From: Xenorhabdus miraniensis
GTDB lineage: Bacteria > Pseudomonadota > Gammaproteobacteria > Enterobacterales > Enterobacteriaceae
DNA length: 64,000 bases
NCBI RefSeq assembly: GCF_002632615.1
Contig: NZ_NITZ01000022.1
Coordinates: 16,046 to 80,045, forward strand
Direction of reading: 5' to 3'
Shown: positions 16,394 to 26,140 of the stretch, piece after piece
Position numbering within the stretch: position 1 is the stretch's first letter
Layout: each line of letters opens with the position of its first letter
Notes under the pieces: model-generated
The model's database searches: none
Seen by the model: only the letters and a program-made list of their open reading frames with translations
What the model was told of the DNA's origin: nothing
Made by a program: the position numbers and the translations under genes

Positions 16394-17454
16394 CGTGTTT
16401 TTTCTTCTCGATTTAATAACTCACGTTTACGTTCAATTCCCCAACGATACCCAGATAAAGCGCCATCATTTCTGACTACGCGATGGCATGGAATAGCAAT
16501 TGCCAACATATTGGCTGCACAGGCACTGGCAACGGCACGTACAGCTTTGGGGGAACCGATGCGTTTGGCTATGTCGGTATAACTGACGGTTGTACCCACC
16601 GGAATTTCTCGCAATGCTAACCAGACGCGTTGTTGAAATGCTGTGCCACAAATATCCAGTGGTAATTTCAATTCTGTTTCTGGGGTTTCGACGAAGCCGA
16701 CAACTTGTGCAATGAGTTGCTCAAACTGGGGATCTCCACCGATAAATTCCGCCTGAGGGAATTTATCCTGTAGATCCTGAAGGAGTTTGTTTGGATCATC
16801 TCCCAGTAAAATGGCACAAATACCTTTTTGACTTTGCGCCACTAAGATGTGGCCTAATGTACAGATTCCTAACGCAAAGTGAATTTGCATCCCTTTACCG
16901 CCGGCCCGCCAGACAGTTGGTGTCATACCCAATAAATTGGATGAGATTTCATAAAACCGGCTGCTGGAATTAAATCCGGCATCGAAAATAGCTTCAGTGA
17001 CACTGTTATTTTGTTGTAAATTATCCCGTAAACGCTGACTACGATGGGCGTTTGCGTAGGATTTTGGCGTTAATCCTGTTTTCGCTTTGAATAATCGATG
17101 AAAATGAAATGTGCTCATTCCCACATGGCTAGCGAGATGTTCCAGTGTGATATATCCTTCATTTTGTTCAATATAGCGACATGCTTTTGCAATCTTGGCG
17201 AGATAATTGGCTTCCAACTCAGGCTGATTACCACGTTGACGCTTACTTGGTCGGTAACCTTGCTGTTGTGCTTCATTTTCGTTGTCGAAAAATATCACAT
17301 TTTCCCGTTTTGGCAGGCGTGCGGTACTGGATGGCAAACAATATATTCCCGTAGTACGCACGGCATATACGAAATGGCTGTCAGCATCCTTATTGCGTTC
17401 AGTGATGGCCTGCCAACGTTTCTCATCAGTTTTCCATAAATTTTTTTTACTCAT
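16390..17454 (-). CDS. ada: Ada-like methyltransferase/AraC regulator with degenerate N-terminal zinc site
   Basis: The 354-residue protein has the Ada layout: N-terminal phosphotriester sensor, AraC helix-turn-helix (about 85 to 180) and C-terminal O6-methylguanine methyltransferase with the acceptor motif PCHRV (Cys323). In E. coli Ada four cysteines hold zinc (38, 42, 69, 72). Here only the first remains (Cys39, in TTGIYCLPSS). The others are Ser43, Ser70 and Gln73 (GYRPSKRQ). The methyl-sensing switch is therefore probably lost, while base repair should persist. The start behind AGGTG was preferred over a longer reading. Confidence 0.85.
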   Translation of the reverse strand: MSKKNLWKTDEKRWQAITERNKDADSHFVYAVRTTGIYCLPSSTARLPKRENVIFFDNENEAQQQGYRPSKRQRGNQPELEANYLAKIAKACRYIEQNEGYITLEHLASHVGMSTFHFHRLFKAKTGLTPKSYANAHRSQRLRDNLQQNNSVTEAIFDAGFNSSSRFYEISSNLLGMTPTVWRAGGKGMQIHFALGICTLGHILVAQSQKGICAILLGDDPNKLLQDLQDKFPQAEFIGGDPQFEQLIAQVVGFVETPETELKLPLDICGTAFQQRVWLALREIPVGTTVSYTDIAKRIGSPKAVRAVASACAANMLAIAIPCHRVVRNDGALSGYRWGIERKRELLNREEKTR

Positions 17455-17544
17455 ATAGATCACCTGTGAGGGTTTATTTATCAATGCTGAAATACTGACA
17501 TATTGGTAGAAGATCGTTAAAAAGACACTCCGTCTTTTGCTTTT

Positions 17545-18459
17545 TTAATTTTTAAAGAAGTTAATGCCAGTTTGCCCTGAAAGTTTATCCCTATTCTGAT
17601 AAACGATATCAGCCAAAAAATCGGCGACTTTCCGTATCCTCGGTGAGTGAGCTAAATCAGACTGAATCACAAGCCAGATAGGCCTATCTATACCCAAGTC
17701 ACGCGAAACACAGATAAGCCCGGTATTACTGGCCGCAATATGGGGTAATACAGCTAATCCAAGCCCTTCACTCGCTGCTGTAATCTGAGTAAAAATTGAT
17801 GTTGTCGAAATTGAAAGTGGACGACCTTTTAGAGTTTGCTTAAGCCAGCTAACAGAAGGAAGTTGTGAGTGTTCATCTGTCCAGCCAATAAAGCGAGCAT
17901 TGTCATATTCACCTTGAAATAGGCCAGAAGAGCAGGTTGCCAAATAGTCTGTGCTTCCATAAAGGCCAAATCCTAACGTTCCCAGTTGACGAACATTAAC
18001 ATGACCTTGTTCAGGTCTGATGATGCGGAGTGCTAAGTCAGCATCGCGGCGGTGGAGATTAACAGAGTAGAGAGCGGTTGTGATTTCCAGAGTCAGTTTT
18101 GGATGATTTTTTTGTAAGGTTGATAAGCCCGGTATAATTAAATAATTGGCTAACGTCTCCAGTGTTGCAAGTCGTACTGTTCCTGCAATGGCGGCTCGTA
18201 TATCGGCTTCAAATAGAAATGAACTTGCTGCCATCTCCATAGCCTCAGCCTTTTCTAATAGCTTTGCGCCATCTTCCGTTAACCGATACCCCGCCTGATG
18301 TCGCAAAAATAAAGGCATCCCGAAAGTGGATTCCAGCCGTTCGATTTTTAGCGATACAGTTGCCACACCGATACCAAGAGTATCTGCTGCCTTACTGATA
18401 GTGCCCATTCGTGTGACTGTTAAGAATACTCGAATATCATCCCAAATAAGTGTTTGCAC
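17545..18459 (-). CDS. LysR-family transcriptional regulator
   Basis: The 304-residue protein has the LysR winged helix at residues 1 to 65 (DDIRVFLTVTRMGTISKAAD, then VSLKIERLE), followed by a periplasmic-binding-like effector domain. A GTG start behind GGAAA gives normal family length; an upstream ATG adds 28 residues. It is divergent from the EamA exporter at 18588, the usual layout for a LysR protein controlling its neighbour. The effector is unknown. Confidence 0.85.
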   Translation of the reverse strand: MQTLIWDDIRVFLTVTRMGTISKAADTLGIGVATVSLKIERLESTFGMPLFLRHQAGYRLTEDGAKLLEKAEAMEMAASSFLFEADIRAAIAGTVRLATLETLANYLIIPGLSTLQKNHPKLTLEITTALYSVNLHRRDADLALRIIRPEQGHVNVRQLGTLGFGLYGSTDYLATCSSGLFQGEYDNARFIGWTDEHSQLPSVSWLKQTLKGRPLSISTTSIFTQITAASEGLGLAVLPHIAASNTGLICVSRDLGIDRPIWLVIQSDLAHSPRIRKVADFLADIVYQNRDKLSGQTGINFFKN

Positions 18460-18587
18460 GATGTGATTTCCATTTATGAAAAATTGATTACCAATATTGT
18501 CTAAATATTTCAAATTTGAAAGATGCCACAATGAATTTGCCAAAAATGACTCAGTTTAATGGGTAAAGAGATCGAAAAATTAAGGTA

Positions 18588-19538
18588 ATGGATATGAGAA
18601 CAACATCACAGATCGCGGTTATGCTAACGCTAATCGCAACATTTTTTTGGGGATCAAATTTTCAGGTAACTAAATTGGCTCTTGTGAGCCTGCCTCCGTG
18701 GACAGCTTCTGTTGAGCGCTTTTTCTTTGCGGTCATCTGTATTTTCATTTTCTTGGCATGGAAAGAAGGAATTCATGGCAAGGTTTTGAAACAAAACTGG
18801 CGGGAATTTTTTATCCTTGGGGCGATTGGCGTCGCAGGATTCAATGGCGCTTTTTTTGTTGGTCTTCAAAGCGCAAGTCCGATCACGGCTGCGTTGATAG
18901 TTGCAACGACGCCTATTTCTGCCAATATTCTTGAAGCCATTATATACCGTCAGTTACCTGAGTTTATGCGTATAGTAGGTATGGCGATTAGCTTGTTAGG
19001 CGTTGCTTTAGTCATTACCAATGGTCAGTTGGTTTTAGATGGTGAAATTCAGGTGGCAACCGGCGATGTAATCATTTTTATCGGGAGTCTTGGTTGGGCG
19101 ATGTATACAGTAGGGATACGGAGATTTATTAAAAATGCGACACCATTGGAGACGACCAGTTGGACGATGTTTTTTGGTGCAATTATATTAGCTTTTATTG
19201 CATTTTTTGTTGAGTCACCCATCCCTGCATTATCATCTGGAACGTTTGAAAGCCATTTGGCCTGTATTTATATCGGCATTGGCGGCTCTACAATTGCCTA
19301 TCTTTTTTGGAATATGGGGGTTGCAATTCTTGGAGCAGGAAAGACGGCGATATTTTTCAATTTCGTTCCAATTTTTGCACTTATTATCCAGGTCATTATG
19401 GGCAACATGCCCAGTTTGGCACAAATGATTGGTATCGTTATCACTATCGTGGGTGTACTGTTAGGGCAGGGAGTAATCTACCTGTTTTCAGTTGAAATCC
19501 GAAGACGTGCCCACCATTTTTTCGAGCGTCATCAATAA
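18588..19538 (+). CDS. EamA/DMT-family inner-membrane exporter
   Basis: The 316-residue protein has ten predicted membrane helices in two EamA repeats. The first shows FFWGSNFQVTKLAL and the second GSLGWAMYTVGIRRF. Family members export metabolites or amino acids from the cytoplasm. A divergent LysR gene probably controls it. The substrate cannot be inferred. Confidence 0.88.
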   Translation: MDMRTTSQIAVMLTLIATFFWGSNFQVTKLALVSLPPWTASVERFFFAVICIFIFLAWKEGIHGKVLKQNWREFFILGAIGVAGFNGAFFVGLQSASPITAALIVATTPISANILEAIIYRQLPEFMRIVGMAISLLGVALVITNGQLVLDGEIQVATGDVIIFIGSLGWAMYTVGIRRFIKNATPLETTSWTMFFGAIILAFIAFFVESPIPALSSGTFESHLACIYIGIGGSTIAYLFWNMGVAILGAGKTAIFFNFVPIFALIIQVIMGNMPSLAQMIGIVITIVGVLLGQGVIYLFSVEIRRRAHHFFERHQ

Positions 19539-19722
19539 ATAAAAGGAAGATGAATACCCGCTATCGAAATACCTTGAAAATTGTTGTTCCACGCGATACC
19601 TCTTTATTTTTATGTGGAACCAGTATTCAGCGTAATTAGAAATATCTGACGGATAATCATTGATAAAAATAAAAACTAACATACAATCACCATGGTAACT
19701 AATTTATTAGTGGAGGATTGGT

Positions 19723-20085
19723 ATGGAAAAGTTTACTGATAAATTAATTAGCCTCGATAGATTTCTTTTACGGATAGTGCGTTTCCTTTTGCACGCATTT
19801 ATTATCTTTTTGATCGGCATTATTCCAGGCGTATTGGGATTTTTCTTGATTGAAAGCCATGCTATACCTGATGCAATATTGAATTCTGTTTCAATGATTG
19901 GAACTCAAAATTTGCACATTGAGCCAGTCAGTATGCTGGGAAAATATTTTGCAGCCATTTATGGGCTATTCCTTCAGGCTATCTTTTTCATCGCTGTTGG
20001 GATGGTAGTGACGCCTTTTGTCCATCGAATACTGCACAATTGGCATATTGATGATGATGAAGATGAGGATGCACGAGATAAATAA
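19723..20085 (+). CDS. small inner-membrane protein, unknown
   Basis: The 120-residue protein has two clear membrane helices (about residues 18 to 45 and 75 to 100) joined by a loop with SVSMIGTQ, and an acidic tail (DDDEDEDARDK). A helix-loop-helix plan is reminiscent of two-helix channels, but the loop lacks a convincing selectivity filter. The function is unknown. A GGAGGA site precedes the ATG. Confidence 0.65.
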   Translation: MEKFTDKLISLDRFLLRIVRFLLHAFIIFLIGIIPGVLGFFLIESHAIPDAILNSVSMIGTQNLHIEPVSMLGKYFAAIYGLFLQAIFFIAVGMVVTPFVHRILHNWHIDDDEDEDARDK

Positions 20086-20270
20086 TTCATCTTTTATTTG
20101 TATTTTCATTTTTTAAGCTGCAATTTGGGCGCTATTAGTTATTATTTATATAATACGCTAAAAATCGGGGGAATTATTGTGGTGAACATGGGGGGATGAA
20201 ACATGATGGTAATGTCGTTCAACCTCAGATATAAGGTTTTTCCTATAAATTTTGGCAAATGGGGAGTGAG

Positions 20271-20675
20271 ATGATGAATCAAGGTCGTTGTTTATGTGGT
20301 TCTGTTGGTATAAAAACCGGGCAAGGCATTGAGGAAGTTAACGCATGCCATTGTAAAACATGTCAAAAATGGAGTGGAGGCCCATTTTTATCTGTAGACT
20401 GTAAGGATGATTTACAAATAGAAGGGGCTGAAAATATTTTAACATATTCATCGTCAGAATGGGCAGAACGCGCTTTCTGTAAAAAATGTGGTACACATCT
20501 TTTCTATCACTTACATCATCCCAGTGCTTATTATGTTCCAGTTGCCTTGTTCGAAAATAATCATTCTAGTAAATTATCCCGCCAGATTTATGTAGACAGT
20601 AAGCCTAAGTATTATAATTTTGTTGAAAAAACCCCGATGTTGACTAAACAAGATATTCTTAATTTATTTAAATAA
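20271..20675 (+). CDS. GFA-family (CENP-V/Gfa) zinc protein
   Basis: The 134-residue protein carries the Gfa zinc pattern: CLCGSV near the start, CHCKTCQKWSGGPF, then FCKKCGTHLFYHL. Members bind two zincs and some act on glutathione adducts of formaldehyde or mycothiol-like thiols; the substrate here is unknown. The start directly follows GGGGAGTGAG. It ends before a long hairpin at 20683. Confidence 0.85.
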   Translation: MMNQGRCLCGSVGIKTGQGIEEVNACHCKTCQKWSGGPFLSVDCKDDLQIEGAENILTYSSSEWAERAFCKKCGTHLFYHLHHPSAYYVPVALFENNHSSKLSRQIYVDSKPKYYNFVEKTPMLTKQDILNLFK

Positions 20676-20682
20676 TTGTTAC

Positions 20683-20718
20683 AATATGAATGGGGGTAGT
20701 ATTACCTCCATTCATATT
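20683..20718 (+). terminator. long hairpin after the GFA gene
   Basis: AATATGAATGGGGGTA pairs with TTACCTCCATTCATATT around a 3-nt loop, with one G-T wobble. It lies just after the GFA stop. There is no U-run, so it may end transcription in both directions or stabilise the mRNA end. The rest of the gap to uvrY (20719-21051) is AT-rich and shows no gene; it should hold the uvrY promoter. Confidence 0.55.
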
Positions 20719-21051
20719 ATGATGGATTAAAGCGGGTTATTAAGAATAATATATTTATATGTTGTTCTGAAAAGTATTAAACAAGGCTGTGTGGGAAAAA
20801 TATTTCATAATAAACGGAATGATTAAAATAATTTACTTTATTGATATGTAACAATTTTCTTTCTGTTTCGTGCTAATGTTAGTATAATCCGTTAACTCAT
20901 CAAAAAATCTCTCTCACTCGAGAGATAATGCTGTCTTCTTTTTTAAATTACCTTATGAAAATCATGAAGATAAAATAAGCATATTGGCTTGGTTTTGGAT
21001 CTTATTAATTTATCACTATTTCAGTGGCTATTACGTTAGTGGAGATGTTGT

Positions 21052-21711
21052 TTGATTAATGTTTTATTAGTTGATGACCATGAGCTGGTTCGCATTGGCG
21101 TTAAAGGTATCCTTGATGATGCAAGAGGTATTAAAGTCGTAGGAGAAGCTGGCAGTGGGGAAGATGCGGTCAGATGGTGCAGATCAAACAGCACAGATGT
21201 TGTGATTATGGATATGGGAATGCCCGGAATCGGTGGGCTTGAAGCAGCCAAAAAGATAATCCGCTATTCACCTGATATACGAGTGATTATGTTAACTATC
21301 CATACTGAAAGCTCTTTGCCGACAAAAGTGATGCAAGCAGGAATTAGGGGGTATTTGAGCAAAGCGGCAACGCCGCAGGATATGATTAATGCGATTCGAA
21401 CAGTTTATGCTGGTCAGCGCTATATTTCCCCAGATATTGCCCAGCAGATGGCGCTTAATCAATTATCTCCTCAAAAAGAAAACCCATTGGATGAGCTTTC
21501 AGAGCGTGAATTACAAATCATGACAATGATAACTCAAGGTCGTAAGGTTAATGAGATTTCCACACTGCTTAATTTGAGTCCTAAGACAGTGAATAGCTAT
21601 CGTTATAGAATGTTCAGTAAACTAAATATCAATGGTGATGTAGAATTGACCCATATAGCAATACGCTGTGGGTTGCTTGATACACAAGATATAGTGAACC
21701 ACGGTGGGTGA
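21052..21711 (+). CDS. uvrY: UvrY/SirA/GacA response regulator
   Basis: The 219-residue protein is a NarL-type response regulator. The receiver has paired acidic residues near the start (VDDHE), the phosphorylated Asp54 (VVIMDMGMPG) and Lys104 (LSKAAT). A LuxR helix-turn-helix (ELSERELQIMTMI, KVNEISTLLNLSPKTVNSYR) ends it. With BarA it activates csr small RNAs that free mRNAs from CsrA. The start is TTG after GGAGATG, giving the standard MINVLLVDDHE. Confidence 0.95.
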   Translation: MINVLLVDDHELVRIGVKGILDDARGIKVVGEAGSGEDAVRWCRSNSTDVVIMDMGMPGIGGLEAAKKIIRYSPDIRVIMLTIHTESSLPTKVMQAGIRGYLSKAATPQDMINAIRTVYAGQRYISPDIAQQMALNQLSPQKENPLDELSERELQIMTMITQGRKVNEISTLLNLSPKTVNSYRYRMFSKLNINGDVELTHIAIRCGLLDTQDIVNHGG

Positions 21712-21733
21712 GAAAATTTGATGGGTGGAAATT

Positions 21734-23566
21734 GTGGCAGATCAATTTGATTCAAAGACATTTTTAAAAACAGTCACCAGTCAGCCGGGTGTTTACCGAA
21801 TGTACGATGTCTCTGGCACGGTGATTTATGTCGGCAAAGCCAAGGATCTGAAAAAACGATTATCCAGCTACTTTCGGACACAAATCAGCAGCCGTAAAAC
21901 AGAATCACTGGTGAAAAATATCGTGCAGATAGACGTCACAGTTACCCATACAGAAACTGAAGCACTTCTGCTCGAACATAATTACATCAAACTTTATCAA
22001 CCTCGCTATAATGTATTGCTCCGAGATGATAAATCTTATCCTTACATTTTCTTAAGTGGCGATATCCATCCTCGTCTGACATTATACCGTGGCGCTAAAC
22101 ATGCGAAGGGAGAATATTTCGGGCCATTTCCCAATTCTCACGCTGTGCGTGACACTTTGATTTTATTGCAGAAACTATTTCCTATCCGTCAATGTGAAGA
22201 CAGTGTATATCGCAATCGCTCAAGGCCTTGTCTGCAATATCAGATTGGTCGTTGCCTTGCTCCTTGTGTTAAGGGGTTCGTAACAGATGAAGAATATCAG
22301 CAGCAGGTTGAATATGTTCGCTTATTTTTAGCGGGTAAAGATCAACAAGTACTGACTGAATTGGTTAGTAAAATGGAAAAAGCCAGCCAGCAACTTAAAT
22401 TCGAAGATGCTGCTCGTTACCGCGACCAGATTCAAGCTGTACGACAAGTGACTGAACGGCAGTTTGTTTCTGGTGAGGGGGATGACCTTGATGTTATTAG
22501 TGTCGCCTTTGAATCAGGTACGGCCTGTGTACACGTATTATTTATCCGTCAAGGAAAAATATTAGGCAGCCGGAGTTACTATCCCAAAATTCCTGTTGAT
22601 ACTAAATTAGATGAAGTTGTACAGACTTTCCTTGGTCAATTTTATCTTCAGGGCAGTCAAAACAGAACATTACCGACAGAAATCTTGCTGGACTTTGCGT
22701 TACCTGAAAAAGAACTGTTGGAAACATCACTTTCTGAATTATCGGGCAGAAAGATCCATATCCAAGCGCGCCCAAGAGGCGATCGAGCGCGTTACCTGAA
22801 ATTGGCACGTACTAATGCAGCAACTGCACTAACCACGAAACTCTCCCAGCAATCAACAATCTATCAACGCTTAGAATCACTTGCTGCATTCGCGGGCCTC
22901 ACAAAAATTGGGCGTATGGAGTGTTTTGATATCAGCCATACAATGGGAGAACAGACTGTTGCATCCTGTGTCGTTTTTGATAGTAACGGTCCTGTGCGTG
23001 CAGAATATCGTCGCTATAACATTACGGGTATTACGCCCGGAGATGATTATGCGGCGATGAATCAAGTTTTACATCGTCGATATAGTAAGGTGATTGATCA
23101 ATCCAAAATTCCAGACATCATCTTTATTGATGGTGGTAAAGGGCAGCTCGCTCGGGCAATAGAAGTTTTCAATTCCTTGGACGTTGAATGGGATAAAAAC
23201 CATCCCAAGCTGATTGGTGTTGCGAAAGGAAGTGATCGCAAGGCAGGCTTAGAAACTTTATTTTTTGAAGCGGAGGGTGAGGGCATGGCACTTCCTTCTG
23301 ACTCACCAGCCTTACACGTTATTCAACACATTCGAGATGAATCGCATAACCATGCCATCACTGGCCACCGTCAGCACCGAGAAAAAGTAAAAAAGACCAG
23401 TACACTGGAATCAATAGCAGGTATAGGACCGAAACGCAGACAAATGTTGCTAAAATATATGGGTGGATTACAGCCTTTACGCAACGCAAGTGTAGAGGAG
23501 ATCGCAAAAGTGCCTTCTATTTCTTATACATTGGCAGAAAAAATCTATAATGCGTTGAAACACTAA
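21734..23566 (+). CDS. uvrC: UvrC, excinuclease ABC subunit C
   Basis: The roughly 610-residue protein makes both incisions in nucleotide excision repair. The GIY-YIG domain ([20 protein letters not shown]) opens it. A UVR motif ([14 protein letters not shown]), the RNase H-like endonuclease core ([18 protein letters not shown]) and a final helix-hairpin-helix pair ([18 protein letters not shown]) follow. I prefer the GTG giving MADQFDSK, by analogy with E. coli MSDQFD; another GTG 9 nt upstream is possible. It follows uvrY closely. Confidence 0.96.
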   Translation: MADQFDSKTFLKTVTSQPGVYRMYDVSGTVIYVGKAKDLKKRLSSYFRTQISSRKTESLVKNIVQIDVTVTHTETEALLLEHNYIKLYQPRYNVLLRDDKSYPYIFLSGDIHPRLTLYRGAKHAKGEYFGPFPNSHAVRDTLILLQKLFPIRQCEDSVYRNRSRPCLQYQIGRCLAPCVKGFVTDEEYQQQVEYVRLFLAGKDQQVLTELVSKMEKASQQLKFEDAARYRDQIQAVRQVTERQFVSGEGDDLDVISVAFESGTACVHVLFIRQGKILGSRSYYPKIPVDTKLDEVVQTFLGQFYLQGSQNRTLPTEILLDFALPEKELLETSLSELSGRKIHIQARPRGDRARYLKLARTNAATALTTKLSQQSTIYQRLESLAAFAGLTKIGRMECFDISHTMGEQTVASCVVFDSNGPVRAEYRRYNITGITPGDDYAAMNQVLHRRYSKVIDQSKIPDIIFIDGGKGQLARAIEVFNSLDVEWDKNHPKLIGVAKGSDRKAGLETLFFEAEGEGMALPSDSPALHVIQHIRDESHNHAITGHRQHREKVKKTSTLESIAGIGPKRRQMLLKYMGGLQPLRNASVEEIAKVPSISYTLAEKIYNALKH

Positions 23567-23622
23567 GAGTATTGATGCACCATACTGATAAACTTTACAT
23601 GGCCAGATAGTTACTAAGCATT

Positions 23623-24171
23623 ATGCAATTAAATATTCCAACATGGCTTACCCTGTTTCGTATTGCCTTAATTCCATTCTTTGTTTTGGCATTTTACCTG
23701 CCATTCCAATGGGCACCGATGTTGTGTGCCATTATCTTTGTTATCGCTGCTGCAACGGATTGGTTTGATGGCTTTCTTGCCCGTTTATGGAAACAGACAA
23801 CGCGCTTTGGGGCATTTCTTGATCCGGTAGCAGATAAAGTTATGGTCGCCACTGCGTTGGTGCTTATCGCAGAACATTATCATACGTGGTGGATCACACT
23901 GCCTGCTGCAACAATGATTGCTCGCGAGATCATCATATCCTCTCTACGTGAGTGGATGGCAGAATTGGGAAAACGTAGCAGTGTGGCTGTTTCATGGCTG
24001 GGAAAAATAAAAACCACAGCACAAATGGCGGCATTAGTTGCTTTATTATGGCGTCCTTGCACTGAACTGGAAGTGGGGGGATTCATCTTATTATATGCAG
24101 CTGCGGTATTGACGTTCTGGTCAATGTTTCAATATTTGAGCGCCGCATGGGTTGATTTGCGTGAAGGTTGA
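23623..24171 (+). CDS. pgsA: phosphatidylglycerophosphate synthase
   Basis: The 182-residue inner-membrane enzyme joins CDP-diacylglycerol and glycerol 3-phosphate, the committed step to phosphatidylglycerol and cardiolipin. The CDP-alcohol phosphotransferase motif D-G-x2-A-R-x8-G-x3-D-x3-D is complete (DGFLAR ... [10 protein letters not shown]) near residues 48 to 70. The uvrC-pgsA-tRNA order is the same as in E. coli. Confidence 0.96.
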   Translation: MQLNIPTWLTLFRIALIPFFVLAFYLPFQWAPMLCAIIFVIAAATDWFDGFLARLWKQTTRFGAFLDPVADKVMVATALVLIAEHYHTWWITLPAATMIAREIIISSLREWMAELGKRSSVAVSWLGKIKTTAQMAALVALLWRPCTELEVGGFILLYAAAVLTFWSMFQYLSAAWVDLREG

Positions 24172-24221
24172 TCGAAATGGCGCAAAAATCAGCGAACGAA
24201 CGAGTTTTCTAAATAATTGTG

Positions 24222-24249
24222 TTGACTCATTTTGTGAAGTAAGTAGAAT
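24222..24249 (+). promoter_or_regulatory. tRNA operon promoter
   Basis: TTGACT (24222-24227) and TAGAAT (24244-24249) are separated by 16 nt and followed by a GC-containing discriminator (GCAACGC), as expected for a stringently controlled tRNA promoter. It lies about 67 nt before the tRNA-Gly. Confidence 0.75.
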
Positions 24250-24315
24250 GCAACGCATCGAACGGCACATGAGATTTACGAAACAAGTTAAGTAAATCAA
24301 GAAGTTCGAAGAAAG

Positions 24316-24391
<76 letters not shown>

Positions 24392-24397
24392 AAAAAA

Positions 24398-24471
24398 GGC
24401 GCGTTGGCAGAGTGGCCATGCAGCGGATTGCAAATCCGTCAACCTCGGTTCGACTCCGGGACGCGCCTCCA
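24398..24471 (+). tRNA. cysT: tRNA-Cys (GCA)
   Basis: The 74-nt sequence has the acceptor stem GGCGCGT/ACGCGCC, anticodon GCA in GGATTGCAAATCC, the T loop GGTTCGACTCC and encoded TCCA. It matches the position of E. coli cysT. Confidence 0.97.
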
Positions 24472-24477
24472 AATTCA

Positions 24478-24564
24478 GCCCAGGTGGTGAAATCGGTAGA
24501 CACAAGGGATTTAAAATCCCTCGGCTGTAAGGCTGTGCGGGTTCAAGTCCCGCCCTGGGCACCA
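24478..24564 (+). tRNA. leuZ: tRNA-Leu (UAA), prophage integration site
   Basis: The 87-nt sequence has acceptor stem GCCCAGG/CCTGGGC, anticodon TAA in GGGATTTAAAATCCC, a long variable arm typical of class II tRNAs and encoded ACCA. It is in the position of E. coli leuZ. The prophage to its right integrated into the 3' half and restored an intact gene. Confidence 0.97.
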
Positions 24565-24735
24565 AACATAAGTTTACTAACGTCTACTCAAGTAAACTAA
24601 CTCCTAGAAAGACCTGATAAATCAATCAGGTCTTTTCTTTTTAGGTCTACTCTAGTCTATTGCAATCAACATGCACGGCGGGGCATAATCAGGGGCACCT
24701 ACACTTCTATTTTAAATGTGCCCCTTATAATGAAA
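24510..24735 (+). repeat. left attachment region (attL) and border direct repeat
   Basis: This stretch covers the 3' part of tRNA-Leu, its terminator, the integrase leader and the first codons of the integrase. It recurs almost unchanged at 63775-64000 with a constant offset of 39265 nt. Differences include the variable arm (CTGTAAGG here, CCTTTAGG there) and a few leader positions. Integration crossover should lie inside the shared tRNA part. Confidence 0.9.
24608..24643 (+). terminator. terminator of the tRNA operon
   Basis: AAAGACCTGA pairs with TCAGGTCTTT around an 8-nt loop, then TTCTTTTT. It ends the tRNA transcript. A copy lies at 63873-63908 in the right border repeat. Confidence 0.85.
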
Positions 24736-25992
24736 CTAAACGCACGACAAATCGAAACAGCCAAACCCAAAGAAAAAACCTACAAACTCGCCGATGGTGG
24801 TGGCCTCTATTTGGAAGTCACTACGCGTGGCTCGAAGTACTGGCGTATGAAGTACTACCGCCCCACTGATAAAAAAGAAGACCGACTGGCGTTCGGTGTC
24901 TATCCGGCCATCTCTTTAGCTGATGCTCGCACCAAACGAGATGAAGCAAAAAAGCTAATTGCTCAAGGGATTGATCCCAAAGCCGAGAAAAAAGACGCAC
25001 ATGCTGGAGTAAAGGGAAAACATACCTTTGAAAAAGTCGCCTGTGACTGGCACGCCAGCAACAAACGCTGGAGCGAAGATCACGGCAACCGCATTCTACG
25101 CAGCCTCGAACATTATATTTTTCCTCATATTGGCAGGCTTGATATTTCCACTTTACGGACAAGCCAGCTTTTAGCCCCAATAAAAATCGTTGATGCTGAT
25201 GGAAAACATGACATTGCTCAGCGACTGCAACAGCGCGTAACTTCCATCATGCGTTATGCTGTCCAGAACGATATTCTTGATTCCAACCCGGCTAATGATA
25301 TGGCTGGCGCACTTTCCACTGTTAAATCCAAACATCATCCCGCCCTACCTCATGAACGTTTACCTGAATTTTTGAGCCGACTTTCTCGCTATCGTGGACG
25401 CTTAATCACCCGTATCGCAGTCGAGCTGACTTTATTAACGTTCGTCCGTTCCAGTGAATTGAGATTTGCCCGTTGGGAAGAACTTGACCTTGAAAAGGCA
25501 GTCTGGAAGATCCCCGCCACAAGAAAAGCCATTGAAGGGGTTAAATTCTCTGAACGGGGCATGAAAATGAAAACGGAGCATATTGTGCCGCTGAGTCGTC
25601 AAGCAGTCACTTTGTTTAAATCATTACGTGAATTAAGCGGCGATTGTGAAGTGATGTTCCCTAACGATCATGATCCGCGAAAAGTCATGAGTGAAAGCAC
25701 CGTCAATAATGCCCTGCGTGGCATGGGTTACGACACCAAAACCGATGTTTGCGGGCATGGATTCCGAACAATGGCTCGTGGTGCAATGGGAGAGTCGGGA
25801 TTGTGGAATGATGATGCCATCGAACGCCAATTAAGCCATGTGGAAAGAAAAAACGTCAGAGCTGCTTATATTCATACATCTAAACATCTGGACGAACGGC
25901 GACTAATGGTTCAGTGGTGGGCCGATTATCTGGATGCCAATCGGGAAAAACATATCACACCGTATGATTTTGCAAAAAAGAGCCGGAAATAG
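24730..25992 (+). CDS. int: P4-type tyrosine integrase
   Basis: The 420-residue protein begins MKLNARQIETAKPK with the DUF4102 arm-binding domain, then a SAM-like core-binding domain and the catalytic domain. Catalytic residues visible are Arg239 (TFVRSSELRF), His343 and Arg346 (HGFRTM), the later His in QLSHVE and Tyr380 (AAYIHTS). It drives recombination at the tRNA-Leu end. The ATG was preferred over a GTG four codons upstream because of the conserved start. Its leader and start are repeated at the right border. Confidence 0.95.
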   Translation: MKLNARQIETAKPKEKTYKLADGGGLYLEVTTRGSKYWRMKYYRPTDKKEDRLAFGVYPAISLADARTKRDEAKKLIAQGIDPKAEKKDAHAGVKGKHTFEKVACDWHASNKRWSEDHGNRILRSLEHYIFPHIGRLDISTLRTSQLLAPIKIVDADGKHDIAQRLQQRVTSIMRYAVQNDILDSNPANDMAGALSTVKSKHHPALPHERLPEFLSRLSRYRGRLITRIAVELTLLTFVRSSELRFARWEELDLEKAVWKIPATRKAIEGVKFSERGMKMKTEHIVPLSRQAVTLFKSLRELSGDCEVMFPNDHDPRKVMSESTVNNALRGMGYDTKTDVCGHGFRTMARGAMGESGLWNDDAIERQLSHVERKNVRAAYIHTSKHLDERRLMVQWWADYLDANREKHITPYDFAKKSRK

Positions 25993-26140
25993 TTTTTAGG
26001 CAAATCCGCATGGGGACAAAGATGACAGAAGTTATCCACAATTTATAGAAAAAACGTACAGTTGCGCCTCCATAGTTACGTTGTAAAATTGACTTTAGTA
26101 GAGCTAAAAAGAATAACATGGAAACTCATGGAGGCGGCTG

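Noticed and set aside
19550..19639. A 29-residue ORF after the EamA gene
   Set aside because: The ribosome site is too close to the start, and the stretch is largely an inverted repeat (GTTCCAC/GTGGAAC).
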